From HGM04593 sp045660825 (lineage in GTDB: Bacteria > Bacteroidota > Bacteroidia > Bacteroidales > Bacteroidaceae): a stretch of 64,000 bases of DNA. The position numbers were made by a program, and so were the translations under genes. Shown here piece after piece: positions 45,542 through 54,384 of this stretch. The stretch's first letter is position 1; every line of letters starts with the position of its first letter. Below the pieces are notes generated by a model, which worked only from the letters and a program-made list of their open reading frames with translations, was not told where the DNA came from and ran no database searches. The stretch spans positions 1 to 64,000 of the forward strand of contig JAZREN010000028.1 in the NCBI GenBank assembly GCA_045660825.1, given 5' to 3'.

Positions 45542-46395
45542 AATTATCGGGTTACATAATAGAAAAGTACGACAGCATGCGTGGCTCATACACATGCCAC
45601 CGCTTGGTCGAGGAAGCCAAGGCATTGGATATCCACATTGACATAATCGGTGCCAACGACTGCATTGTCACGGAACAAGGCATCATCAACCGCGGACGCA
45701 TACTGGAACAGAGGGATTTTGTAATCAACAGATACAAATGGGGCAAGACAAAGCAGGCACTGAACATGCTTGCCCGCAAATCCTACAACGACATCTCCAT
45801 TTTCAATTGCTACGTCAACAAATTCGAGCAGATGACGCGCCTGCAGTCCTCATATTTTCTAAAGCCGCTATATTGTCTGTCGACCACCTCGCTCCAATAT
45901 GAAGAACTGACAGCAAGGCTTGGCACACCATTTATTGCCAAAGGCCTAGAAAACTCCATGGGACGCGAGATTGAACTCATTGACAGCATCAGCGACTACC
46001 TTTCGCTCAAAAAGAATTACGCAGCAGAAAAAGAGTGGCTTTTCGAGGAGTACATTGCCACAAGCTATGGCAGAGATTTGAGACTATACAGCATTCGCGG
46101 AGAAGCCATTGCATGCATCATGCGCCAGTCGAACGACGGCTTCAGGGCCAACATGGCACTGGGCGCCACGGCAACTGCAGTAACCATAGACACACAACTC
46201 AAGGAGATCGCCAAAGAGATATACAGGCAGACCAGGCTCGACTTTGTGGGTATCGACCTGTTGTTTGGCAAGCAGGAGTACTATCTGTGTGAAATCAATG
46301 TAATGCCCGGACTGGAGGGAGTTGAGACATCCACCGGAACCAACATTGCACGCGAGATGCTGTTGATGATAAAAAAAGACTTTGAAAATGAATAA
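45538..46395 (+). CDS. RimK-type ATP-grasp amino-acid ligase
   Basis: 285 residues. ATP-grasp features: TPFIAKGLENSMGREIELI (nucleotide lysine and loop), EYIATSYGRDLRLYSI, MRQSNDGFRANMALGATA, then VGIDLLF and LCEINVMPGLEGVETSTG, which match RimK/LysX-type carboxylate-amine ligases (D and E/N bind Mg-ATP). RimK enzymes add glutamate or related amino acids through amide bonds. The first ~90 residues form the usual small N-terminal domain. I started at MKLSGYIIEKYD (45538) because it overlaps the upstream stop by ATGA; the longer frame lies inside the upstream gene. The substrate is unknown. Confidence 0.88.
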   Translation: MKLSGYIIEKYDSMRGSYTCHRLVEEAKALDIHIDIIGANDCIVTEQGIINRGRILEQRDFVINRYKWGKTKQALNMLARKSYNDISIFNCYVNKFEQMTRLQSSYFLKPLYCLSTTSLQYEELTARLGTPFIAKGLENSMGREIELIDSISDYLSLKKNYAAEKEWLFEEYIATSYGRDLRLYSIRGEAIACIMRQSNDGFRANMALGATATAVTIDTQLKEIAKEIYRQTRLDFVGIDLLFGKQEYYLCEINVMPGLEGVETSTGTNIAREMLLMIKKDFENE

Positions 46396-47683
46396 GAAAG
46401 AAGCCGAGGATTACATATACCGTTCCTATCTGAAAGCAGCCAAGCATCAGGAATACGGTGCCAAAGACGAAGTAAAGAGAAACCCGGCTTTCACACGCTG
46501 GATAATAGCCGGGAAGTCCACCACACCATGCACCGTTGTAACAGGCAGCAAGGGCAAGGGTTCTGTAGCATGTATGATATCAGAGATTCTTAAAACAGAG
46601 CTGAAGACTGGACTGATGACCAGTCCTCACCTCACGGATTTCTGCGAGAGATTCAGAATAGACGGAAAAACAATCACCGACGAGGAGTTCATCGCGCACA
46701 TGCAGAATATCATCCCACATTTCGATTCAATTGAGGCTGCAATTCCTTGCAACAAATTCATAAGCCCTATGGGTATCCAAGCAGCCCTTGCACTGGACTT
46801 TTTCAACGCGAACAACACACAGTTCAACGTTTTTGAATGCGGCAAAGGCGCACGCTATGATGATGTCAACAACATCATCCACCAATACGCAGTCATAAAC
46901 AGCATATTCCTTGAGCACACCAGGGAACTGGGTAGCACCCTGAAGGAGATTGCCATTGACAAGTCGCACGTGATAACCGGCGAACAAAGATGCGTATACA
47001 TTGCCGAGCAAAAACACGAAGCCTTGGAGATAATACTTGAGAGAGCAAGGCTATACAACACCCCGGTAAAGATATACGGGCGCGATTTCTACAGTAACAA
47101 CATACGCTACACAAAGCAAGGTATGCAGTTCGACTTAGTCGTCGATGGCGAAACATACAGCGACATGAGAGTGCCACTTTTAGGAGAGCACCAGACAAAG
47201 AACTGCGCTCTAGCCATGGCGCTGTGCAAGGACGTCATGACAACATTCGACATTGACAAGATAAAGAAAAGCCTGGAGTCGCTCTCGTGGCCCGGAAGAA
47301 TGGAAATTATCTCGACCTCCCCATTCATCGTGCTCGACGCATGCATAAATTCCGAAAGCACCATAAACATCAAAAGGACACTCGGTTACCTTGGCATCGC
47401 ACAATATACATTGATTGTAGGAATCCCAGATGACAAGGACTACGCAAGGGTTGTGAAAGCCATGCATGGTAATGCAGCAGAGACAATCCTTACAAAATCG
47501 CAAAACCCGCATTACGTCTTTACCCCGGAACAGAAACGGACGTTGGCGAACGACGGCATAGAGACAGTATGGACAGACTCAATCAGCGAAGCCATCGGCA
47601 TTGCCAAGAGCAAAGAGTTGCCAATAGTCATCCTTGGCACGACATCGGTAGTGTCGGAGGTAAAATCCTTCTTTGACAGATAA
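46388..47683 (+). CDS. FolC-like Mur ligase family protein
   Basis: 431 residues. The ATP loop is VVTGSKGKGSVACMIS (about 53-68), then TSPHLTDFCERFRIDG as in FolC, ECGKGARYDDVNN, EHTRELGSTLKEIAIDKS (the lysine is where Mur ligases carry a carbamylated Lys) and LGEHQTKNCALAMAL. WPGRMEII and LDACINSES follow, the latter replacing FolC's DGAHN. It is therefore a diverged Mur ligase, not the housekeeping FolC (which is at 16670-17968). It overlaps the ATP-grasp gene by 8 bases. ATP-grasp plus Mur ligase are the two halves of cyanophycin synthetase, here as separate proteins. Confidence 0.85.
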   Translation: MNKKEAEDYIYRSYLKAAKHQEYGAKDEVKRNPAFTRWIIAGKSTTPCTVVTGSKGKGSVACMISEILKTELKTGLMTSPHLTDFCERFRIDGKTITDEEFIAHMQNIIPHFDSIEAAIPCNKFISPMGIQAALALDFFNANNTQFNVFECGKGARYDDVNNIIHQYAVINSIFLEHTRELGSTLKEIAIDKSHVITGEQRCVYIAEQKHEALEIILERARLYNTPVKIYGRDFYSNNIRYTKQGMQFDLVVDGETYSDMRVPLLGEHQTKNCALAMALCKDVMTTFDIDKIKKSLESLSWPGRMEIISTSPFIVLDACINSESTINIKRTLGYLGIAQYTLIVGIPDDKDYARVVKAMHGNAAETILTKSQNPHYVFTPEQKRTLANDGIETVWTDSISEAIGIAKSKELPIVILGTTSVVSEVKSFFDR

Positions 47684-47767
47684 CGCTTCAAGTGCATGCC
47701 ATTTACTGAAATTTTACCGTTTTTTGAAAAAAAACACGAAAAACAGCCTATTTATTCAATATTTGAA

Positions 47768-47775
47768 TAACTTTG
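47768..47775 (+). promoter_or_regulatory. -7 box of nagA
   Basis: TAACTTTG, a perfect TAnnTTTG box 80 bases before the nagA start. Confidence 0.5.
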
Positions 47776-47854
47776 TGGAGAAATACCTGCACTGTATACA
47801 GCTGAAGGCGTTTCAAGAATGCGATACAAACACAATAATTAACCATAAAATATT

Positions 47855-49018
47855 ATGCTTAAGCAAATTATCAATGCAAAGATCCTCACTCCACAAGGTT
47901 GGATGCAGGATGGTTCTGTAATCATCAGAGACAACAAGATTCTCGAGGTTACAAACTGCGACCTCGCCGTTGTAGGCGCAGAAGTTGTTGACGCCAAAGG
48001 TATGTACGTAGTACCTGGTGGTGTGGAAATCCACATTCACGGTGGTGGCGGCTGCGACTTCATGGAGGGTACTGAAGAGGCTTTCCGCGGTGCAATCAAG
48101 GCACACATGAAACATGGTACAACAAGTATCTTCCCTACTCTTTCATCTTCAACAGTTCCAATGATTGAGGCTGCAGCCGAGACATGTACAAAGCTCATGG
48201 CAGAGCCAAACAGCCCTGTACTCGGCCTTCACTTGGAGGGTCACTACCTGAATATGGCAATGGCCGGCGGTCAGTTGCCCGAGAACATCAAGGACCCCGA
48301 TCCAAACGAATACATTCCTTTGGTAGAGAAATGGGATTGTATCAAGCGTTGGGACGCAGCTCCAGAGCTTCCCGGTGCAATGCAGTTCGGTAAATATATC
48401 ACATCAAAGGGCATTCTTGCATCAGTTGCCCACACACAGGCCGAGTATGACGATATCCATGCAGCACACAAGAACGGTTATACACACGCCACACACTTCT
48501 ACAACGCAATGCCGGGCTTCCACAAACGCCGCGAGTACAAGTATGAGGGTACAGTGGAGAGCATCTACCTGCACGAGGACATGACTGTTGAGGTTGTTGC
48601 CGATGGTATCCACGTTCCCCCAACAATCCTCCGCCTCATCCACCGCATCAAGGGTGTTGAGCGCGCCTGGGTAATCACCCACGCTTTGGCATGTGCAGCA
48701 AGTGACAGCACAACAGCATTCGATCCACGCGTAATAATTGAGGATGGTGTATGTAAGCTCGCCGACCGCACAGCGCTCGCAGGTTCAGTGGCTACAATGG
48801 ACCGCCTTATCCGTACACTTGTACAGAAGGCCGAGATTCCTCTCGATGACGCAATCCGCATGGCTTCGGAGACACCAGCAAAGATTATGAACGTGTATGA
48901 CCGCAAGGGTTCATTGCAGAGAGGCAAGGACGCCGACCTCATGATTCTCGACGACGATTTGAACGTACGCGCAGTCTGGGCTATGGGTCAGCTCGTCGAA
49001 GGCACATACAAACTGTAA
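47855..49018 (+). CDS. nagA: N-acetylglucosamine-6-phosphate deacetylase, with catalytic Asp replaced
   Basis: 387 residues, full length. NagA removes acetate from GlcNAc-6-P for amino-sugar use. GGVEIHIHGGGGCDFM (metal-site HxH), GLHLEGHYLN (metal Glu), SVAHTQAEY, GYTHATHFYNAMPGF and GRP-type end motifs are in place. The usual TDA motif holding the catalytic Asp reads ITHALACAAS: codon 276 is CAC (His) instead of GAC. The rest of the active site is kept, so this is either a one-base sequence error or a catalytically altered enzyme. Confidence 0.92.
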   Translation: MLKQIINAKILTPQGWMQDGSVIIRDNKILEVTNCDLAVVGAEVVDAKGMYVVPGGVEIHIHGGGGCDFMEGTEEAFRGAIKAHMKHGTTSIFPTLSSSTVPMIEAAAETCTKLMAEPNSPVLGLHLEGHYLNMAMAGGQLPENIKDPDPNEYIPLVEKWDCIKRWDAAPELPGAMQFGKYITSKGILASVAHTQAEYDDIHAAHKNGYTHATHFYNAMPGFHKRREYKYEGTVESIYLHEDMTVEVVADGIHVPPTILRLIHRIKGVERAWVITHALACAASDSTTAFDPRVIIEDGVCKLADRTALAGSVATMDRLIRTLVQKAEIPLDDAIRMASETPAKIMNVYDRKGSLQRGKDADLMILDDDLNVRAVWAMGQLVEGTYKL

Positions 49019-49333
49019 TCACTACCGTAAACAGTATATCGCAAAGCGGTGCGCCAACAATGGTGCACCGCTTTTTTGTCACCCCGCGAAAACAAATTGC
49101 ATGGCAAAATTGTTATAAATTCATAAAAAAAGTAAAACCTGAAAATTCACCGCATTTTTATCAATTTCAAAAACAGCCATTACCTACTTTATTATTATCT
49201 TTGTGATAAATCACGAACATATACTGCACTCGCTGTAAAATATTAAAGCAAGCTTTATATATTTCGCTAGTTTGCAACTATCTTTGTAAAATACTATCAT
49301 CCGCAATTCAACCGGCGGCAAAAAACCAACTAT
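49019..49333 (+). promoter_or_regulatory. Terminator after nagA and tandem promoters before the Dcp gene
   Basis: AAGCGGTGCGCCA / TGGTGCACCGCTT (49044-49072) followed by TTTTTT is a strong terminator. Two perfect TATCTTTG boxes (49196-49203 and 49279-49286) then face the peptidase gene. GTGATAAATCAC (49203-49214) directly after the first is palindromic. No further gene is seen in these 315 bases. Confidence 0.7.
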
Positions 49334-51409
49334 ATGACAACAGAGAACAGAACAATAGAGAGCAACCCGTTATTGATACCATATGACACACCATTCGGTG
49401 CAATACCATATGACCGCATAACACTTGAGCACTACATACCGGCAATCAAAGAAGGTATAGCACGCGAAGAACAGCTCATTGACAGCATATGTAACAACAG
49501 CGACAATGCCACATTTGAGAACACAATTGCAGCATTGGACTATGCAGGGCTGTTGCTTGGCGATGTCATAGGTGCATTCAATGCCGTTGCGAATGCATGC
49601 AGCAACGACGAGATACTTGCCATTGAAGAGGAGATGCAGCAGCTCTATGTTACACACAAGAACAACATAACACTTAACGACAGACTGTTTGCACGCGTAA
49701 AGGCTGTATATGAAAGTGACAACAGCCACCTCACAACCGAGCAGAAGCGCCTGTTGCAGCAGACATATGACAGTTTCGTGCGCAACGGCGCCAACCTTGC
49801 CGAAGCAGAGCGCGACGAGTACCGTAAGCTCACAGAGCGTCTTGCCACACTTGGAGTAAAGTTCCAGGAGAACAGCATAAAGGACACCGATGCATTCACA
49901 CTGCACGTAACCGACAGTGCCGACCTCGAAGGTATCCCCGAGGATGTTGTCGATGCCGCCCTCAACAATGCAAAGGAGAGCGGCAAAGAGGGTTGGGTGT
50001 TCACTCTTCACCGCCCAAGCTACCTGCCATTCATGACATTCTGCCGTAACCGCGAACTGCGCCGACAGATGTACATGGCATATGACACACTGGGGGCAAA
50101 AGGCAACAGTCACGACAACTGCGACACCGTAAAAGAAATCGTGAACAGCCGGTTGAGACTCGCCCGCCTACTTGGCTACAACACATACAGCGACTACGTG
50201 CTCAGCGAGCGCATGGCGCAGAACACCGACGCGGTCTTTGCAATGCTTGGCAAGCTGACATGGTCATACATGCCCACAGCACGCAAGGAGATGGAAGAGG
50301 TAACCGCTTTTGCCAAGAAATGCGAAGGTGACAGCTTCGATTTCCAGCCATGGGATTTTGCATTCTACAGCGAAAGACTCAAGGAGCAGAAATTCGACCT
50401 CACCGACGAGATGGTACGCCCCTACTTCGAACTTAACCAGGCAATATACGGAGCATTCTACCTTGCCACAAGACTGTATGGCATCACCTTCAAGCAGAAC
50501 CATGACATTCCGCTCTTCACACCCGACGCCAAGGTGTGGGAGGTATACGACTACGACGGTGCATACCTGGCACTGCTGTACTGCGATTTCTTTGCACGCA
50601 AGGGCAAGCACGCAGGCGCATGGATGGACAGCATAAAGCCACAGTACAAGGACGCCACAGGCGCCGACCACAGGCCACACATCACCTTGTCAACCAACTA
50701 CCGCAAGCCCATGCCCGGCAAGCCAACACTGCTGAACCATGATGAGTTCAACACCCTGATGCACGAGTTCGGACACAGCCTGCACGGTATATTGTCAAAC
50801 GTCACCTATCCGTCACTCTGCAGCCCCAACGTACTGTGGGACTTTGTAGAGATGCCGTCACAAATAATGGAGAACTTTGCCACTGAGGAAGAGTTCCTGC
50901 AACATTTTGCATTCCACCACCAAACCGGCGACAACATCCCCGCCGAAACGCTACGCAAGATACAGGAAGCACGCAACTTTAATGTAGGTTACCAGTGCAT
51001 ACGCCAGGTAAGACTTGGCCTGCTCGACCAGTCATGGCACAACATATCGCATCCGTTCGATGGCGATGTGCTTGAATATGAGCACTCGGCAACAGAAGCG
51101 CTGCAAGTATTGCCACATATAGTAGGAACAGGTATAACCACAAACTTCGGCCACATAATGTCAGGCGGTTACGCTGCAGGCTATTACAGTTACAAATGGG
51201 CAGAGATGCTCGACGCCGACGCCTTCGCACGCTTCAAGGAAGAGGGAGTGATGAACATGAAAGTGGCACAGTCGTTCCGCGAAGAGATACTCTCAAAGGG
51301 TGACAGCGAACACCCAATGACACTGTACCAACGTTTCCGCGGACGCAAGCCGCTCATTGAACCGCTCCTTGAGCGCGATGGAATAAAAACAATATGTCCA
51401 CACCTGTAA
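49334..51409 (+). CDS. dcp: Peptidyl-dipeptidase Dcp / oligopeptidase A (M3 family)
   Basis: 691 residues. A zinc peptidase that takes dipeptides from oligopeptide C-termini (Dcp) or cleaves oligopeptides. The zinc motif is FNTLMHEFGHSLHGILS with H477, E478 and H481; the second glutamate sits in WDFVEMPSQIMENF. N-terminal M3 features include PFGAIPYDRITLEHYIPAI. No signal peptide is evident, so it is probably cytosolic. It is the first gene of a four-gene run to 53917. Confidence 0.93.
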   Translation: MTTENRTIESNPLLIPYDTPFGAIPYDRITLEHYIPAIKEGIAREEQLIDSICNNSDNATFENTIAALDYAGLLLGDVIGAFNAVANACSNDEILAIEEEMQQLYVTHKNNITLNDRLFARVKAVYESDNSHLTTEQKRLLQQTYDSFVRNGANLAEAERDEYRKLTERLATLGVKFQENSIKDTDAFTLHVTDSADLEGIPEDVVDAALNNAKESGKEGWVFTLHRPSYLPFMTFCRNRELRRQMYMAYDTLGAKGNSHDNCDTVKEIVNSRLRLARLLGYNTYSDYVLSERMAQNTDAVFAMLGKLTWSYMPTARKEMEEVTAFAKKCEGDSFDFQPWDFAFYSERLKEQKFDLTDEMVRPYFELNQAIYGAFYLATRLYGITFKQNHDIPLFTPDAKVWEVYDYDGAYLALLYCDFFARKGKHAGAWMDSIKPQYKDATGADHRPHITLSTNYRKPMPGKPTLLNHDEFNTLMHEFGHSLHGILSNVTYPSLCSPNVLWDFVEMPSQIMENFATEEEFLQHFAFHHQTGDNIPAETLRKIQEARNFNVGYQCIRQVRLGLLDQSWHNISHPFDGDVLEYEHSATEALQVLPHIVGTGITTNFGHIMSGGYAAGYYSYKWAEMLDADAFARFKEEGVMNMKVAQSFREEILSKGDSEHPMTLYQRFRGRKPLIEPLLERDGIKTICPHL

Positions 51410-51420
51410 ACAGCACTACA

Positions 51421-51849
51421 ATGAGGAACATATCAGGAATAGCAAAACGAGTCGTTGCCATTTTGGCGCTCACAACCATCGTAGCATGCAACAACAGCGA
51501 CGATATAAACGAGATATTCATTGGACACGAATGGAGACTCACATACATTGAAGATGGCAACACGAGACGATGGCCGGGGCAGGAAAAAGCCTACAGCCTC
51601 ACATTCGGAGCAAACCGTTTCAACGCCGCTACCCCAAACGGAGGAAAGATAACAGGACGATGGAGCGCCGACGGCAAGACACGCAGTTTCCGTTGCACGG
51701 ACATAATAACCGAAGGCATTGGAGCCAACGACACCATTGCTAGACTCATGAAACAAATATTGGACGAAGCCTCATCATACAATGGCGACTTGCATTGGCT
51801 GCAGATAAGGACAGAAAAGAATCATTTTATGCAATTCTATAACAGATAA
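51421..51849 (+). CDS. Small lipoprotein, lipocalin/META-like
   Basis: 142 residues from MRNISGIAKRV (51421); the longer open frame overlaps the dcp end. A lipobox (ILALTTIVAC, Cys about 24) predicts lipid anchoring. FIGHEWRLTYIEDG, then KAYSLTFGANRF and GRWSADGKTRSFRC suggest a small antiparallel barrel as in Bacteroidetes lipocalin-like/DUF4847-type lipoproteins (tentative). It starts 11 bases after dcp and 2 bases before the deaminase gene. Confidence 0.78.
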   Translation: MRNISGIAKRVVAILALTTIVACNNSDDINEIFIGHEWRLTYIEDGNTRRWPGQEKAYSLTFGANRFNAATPNGGKITGRWSADGKTRSFRCTDIITEGIGANDTIARLMKQILDEASSYNGDLHWLQIRTEKNHFMQFYNR

Positions 51850-51851
51850 CT

Positions 51852-52304
51852 ATGGAAAACAAACAACAGAAACAACACGACCTCGACCTACGATATTTGA
51901 GAATGGCAACCATCTGGGCCGAGAATTCATATTGCCAGCGCCGCAAGGTTGGTGCACTGATAGTAAAGGACAAGATGATTATTTCCGACGGCTACAACGG
52001 TACACCTGCAGGCTTTGAGAATATCTGCGAAAACGAGGACGGTTTCACCAAACCCTATGTGCTGCATGCCGAAGCCAACGCCATAACAAAGATTGCATGC
52101 TCAAACAACAACAGTGCCGGTGCCACAATGTATGTAACCACATCGCCCTGCATCGAGTGTGCAAAGCTCATTGTACAAGCAGGCATCAAACGTGTTGTAT
52201 ACAGCAACAAATACCGTTTGACCGACGGCATCGACCTGCTCACAAGAGCCGGCATTGAGGTAGTGTATATTGACATGAGTGACAGCGAAAACAGCAACAG
52301 ATGA
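51852..52304 (+). CDS. comEB: Deoxycytidylate (dCMP) deaminase
   Basis: 150 residues. It deaminates dCMP to dUMP for dTMP synthesis. The zinc motifs are VLHAEANAI (H, catalytic E) and TTSPCIECAK (two Cys); YNGTPAGFENICE is typical of the dCMP branch. The stop overlaps the start of the S41 protease gene (ATGA). Confidence 0.94.
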   Translation: MENKQQKQHDLDLRYLRMATIWAENSYCQRRKVGALIVKDKMIISDGYNGTPAGFENICENEDGFTKPYVLHAEANAITKIACSNNNSAGATMYVTTSPCIECAKLIVQAGIKRVVYSNKYRLTDGIDLLTRAGIEVVYIDMSDSENSNR

Positions 52305-53917
52305 AACGTCTCATACCCATACTTGTGACAACAATGTGTCTTTTGCTCGGTTATATAGTGGGCACAAGCAGCACATTGTCAAGAATAAAGGAAAGCCTGA
52401 TCATAGATCACAGCAACAAGATGAACGAGGTTCTTGGAGTGGTCAACGGAATGTATGTCGACGAACTGGATATTGACTCAATAATTGAAAACTGCATTCC
52501 CAAGGTACTTACCGAGCTCGACCCTCACAGCGTCTATGTACCCATAGAAGAGGTAGAGACAGCAAATGCCGAACTGGAAAGCAGTTTCAGCGGCATAGGT
52601 ATACGCTTCACCATCCAGGAAGATACAATAAACATCAGCGACGTAATACGCAACGGCCCATCGGAGAAAGTGGGATTGCTTGCCGGCGACCGCATCATCA
52701 AAGTCAACGACACGCTTTTCGTGGGCAAGGATGTGTGCACCAACGACAAGGCCATGAAAAAGCTCAAAGGCCCCAAGGGCACGTTTGTAAAACTCGGCAT
52801 ACAGCGCTACGGCGAGCCCGACCTGCTCGACTTCATCATACGCCGCGACCAGATACCTGTAGAAAGCATCGAGGCCTATTACCTCATCAACGACAAATGG
52901 GGTTATATCCAGGTAGAACGTTTTGCCGAGAATACATTCACTGAGTTCCTGCGTGCCATGATTGAACTTGCATACAGCAACGCACAGGGATTCATCATCG
53001 ACCTTCGCGGCAATGGAGGTGGCTACATGGGTATTGCACTTGAGATGGCCAACCAGTTCCTCGACAAGAACGACATCATCGCATACACCGAGGGTGCCCA
53101 CAGCGCAAAGACCATTGAACGCGCCAACGGACACGGAGTGTTCAAGAATGTACCACTTGTGGTACTCGTAGACGAGACATCGGCATCGGCCAGCGAGATT
53201 ATCGCAGGAACCATCCAGGACAACGACCGTGGCACCATCATCGGACGCCGCTCATTCGGCAAGGGACTAGTGCAGCAGCCCATCGAACTCAACGACGGCT
53301 CGCAGATAAGACTCACCATTGCACGCTACCACACCCCATCGGGACGTTGCATACAGAAGCCATACAATAAAGGCGACCGCGAGGAGTATGACATGGACAT
53401 CATTGAACGTTACAACAGAGGCGAGTTCTTCTCACAGGACAGCATACACCAGAACGAGGAACTCATCTACAAGACCAAGAAAGGACGCACCGTCTATGGC
53501 GGTGGCGGCATCATGCCCGACATATTCGTATCGGGCGACACCACCAGCGTACCTGCATACGTAGCCGACCTCTATTCACGCGGACTCGTTTCGCAATTCG
53601 CGCTGAAATATAGCAACAGCAACCGCCACAAATTCACCGGGTACAAGACATACGAAACGCTCACTGCACGACTTGATGAACTGCAACTGTTCGACAGCTT
53701 TGTAAAATTCGCCACAAGCAAAGGCGCAAAAGCCAACAGCGCACAAATGAAAGAGTCGGAGGAACTTATCAAGCGTTCACTCTATTCAAACATTACCTAT
53801 CAGTTGCTTGGAATGTGTGAGCATGTAAAATTCCTGAACCAGAGCGATTCAACAGTGATCAAGGCTGTTGAGGTGCTTGAAAAGGGAGAAGCATTCCCAC
53901 AAAAACAGTTTGAGTAA
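52301..53917 (+). CDS. S41 C-terminal processing peptidase
   Basis: 538 residues. An N-terminal signal anchor (about 4-25, LIPILVTTMCLLLGYIVGTS) places it in the periplasm. A PDZ domain lies at about 90-175 (ISDVIRNGPSEKVGLLAGDRIIKVND), then the protease core with IDLRGNGGGYMG, VDETSASASEII (catalytic Ser) and GRRSFGKGLVQ (catalytic Lys). A ~200-residue C-terminal region follows. Its neighbours give no clue to its target. Confidence 0.94.
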   Translation: MKRLIPILVTTMCLLLGYIVGTSSTLSRIKESLIIDHSNKMNEVLGVVNGMYVDELDIDSIIENCIPKVLTELDPHSVYVPIEEVETANAELESSFSGIGIRFTIQEDTINISDVIRNGPSEKVGLLAGDRIIKVNDTLFVGKDVCTNDKAMKKLKGPKGTFVKLGIQRYGEPDLLDFIIRRDQIPVESIEAYYLINDKWGYIQVERFAENTFTEFLRAMIELAYSNAQGFIIDLRGNGGGYMGIALEMANQFLDKNDIIAYTEGAHSAKTIERANGHGVFKNVPLVVLVDETSASASEIIAGTIQDNDRGTIIGRRSFGKGLVQQPIELNDGSQIRLTIARYHTPSGRCIQKPYNKGDREEYDMDIIERYNRGEFFSQDSIHQNEELIYKTKKGRTVYGGGGIMPDIFVSGDTTSVPAYVADLYSRGLVSQFALKYSNSNRHKFTGYKTYETLTARLDELQLFDSFVKFATSKGAKANSAQMKESEELIKRSLYSNITYQLLGMCEHVKFLNQSDSTVIKAVEVLEKGEAFPQKQFE

Positions 53918-53953
53918 AAATATCAAAACAACAACCCACATTCAAATAAAAAG

Positions 53954-53977
53954 TTGTATCTTCGCACAAAGATACAA
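53954..53977 (+). promoter_or_regulatory. Promoter box and inverted repeat before tRNA-Gly
   Basis: TTGTATCTT (53954-53962) and AAGATACAA (53969-53977) form a perfect inverted repeat that contains a TATCTTCG -7 box (53957-53964). It may act as the end of the upstream transcript, a promoter, or both. Confidence 0.5.
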
Positions 53978-53981
53978 CAAC

Positions 53982-54054
53982 GCGGTAATAGCTCAGTTGG
54001 TAGAGCATTGGCTTCCCAAGCCGAGGGTCGCGGGTTCGAGTCCCGTTTACCGCT
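53982..54054 (+). tRNA. tRNA-Gly (anticodon CCC)
   Basis: 73 bases. The acceptor stem is GCGGTAA/TTACCGC with discriminator T, the D arm contains AGCTCAGTTGGTAGAGC, the anticodon stem-loop GGCTTCCCAAGCC has CCC at 54015-54017, and the T arm is GCGGGTTCGAGTCCCG. CCA is not encoded. Confidence 0.97.
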
Positions 54055-54087
54055 CAACAAAAAAGCACCCCAAGGTGCTTTTTGTTG
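54055..54087 (+). terminator. Terminator after tRNA-Gly
   Basis: AAAAAGCACC / GGTGCTTTTT with a CCAA loop, T run included, directly after the tRNA. Confidence 0.88.
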
Positions 54088-54089
54088 TA

Positions 54090-54336
54090 TTTGCAGGCGA
54101 GAGCCCGCGACCCTATTAACAAGGAAAGCGATGCGAAAGCATCGCGGGTTCGAGTCCCGTTTACCGCTCCTAAAGAAGTAATGGTCGCCATGCAAATGGT
54201 GGCCATTAGTTTTTTAGGAATGAACTAAGAGAACCCGAGACCCTATCAAACAAGGAAAGGCGCAGCTTGCTGCGCGGGTTCTTTCTCCACTGCGTTACGA
54301 AAGCAGCAAGCCGATTACGAGCCCCGTTTACCGCTC
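54090..54336 (+). repeat. Repeated copies of the tRNA-Gly 3' end
   Basis: The last 28 bases of the tRNA T arm and acceptor stem (54028-54055) recur exactly at 54142-54169, and in part with one mismatch at 54318-54336. Each copy is preceded by a similar block: GCCCGCGACCCTAT...AACAAGGAAAG at about 54102-54127 and AACCCGAGACCCTAT...AACAAGGAAAG at about 54232-54257. Each block carries a perfect hairpin (GCGATGC GAAA GCATCGC, and GCGCAGC TT GCTGCGC). Copy 2 is followed by its own terminator. This is not a full tRNA; the 5' half is missing. Repeated tRNA 3' ends are what successive integrations leave behind. Confidence 0.75.
54179..54217 (+). terminator. Terminator-like hairpin after the second tRNA-end copy
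   Basis: TAATGGTCGCCAT / ATGGTGGCCATTA (two G-U pairs) with a GCAA loop, followed by GTTTTTTA. Confidence 0.8.
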
Positions 54337-54384
54337 TCTAAGAGATTCTTTTAGCAACAATATAGCAGTTGACCCAAAAGTCAA

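Noticed and set aside
46382..46387. TTG start (MKMNKK) for the Mur ligase
   Set aside because: An ATG two codons later gives the normal start and an ordinary overlap with the upstream stop.
49203..49214. CRP-like site GTGATAAATCAC
   Set aside because: The spacer is too short for a standard CRP site and E. coli-type CRP control is not established for this group. Noted only as a palindrome.
53868..54195. Short frames over the tRNA-Gly and its copies
   Set aside because: They are translations of tRNA and repeat DNA (for example repeating RGFESRLPL), not proteins.
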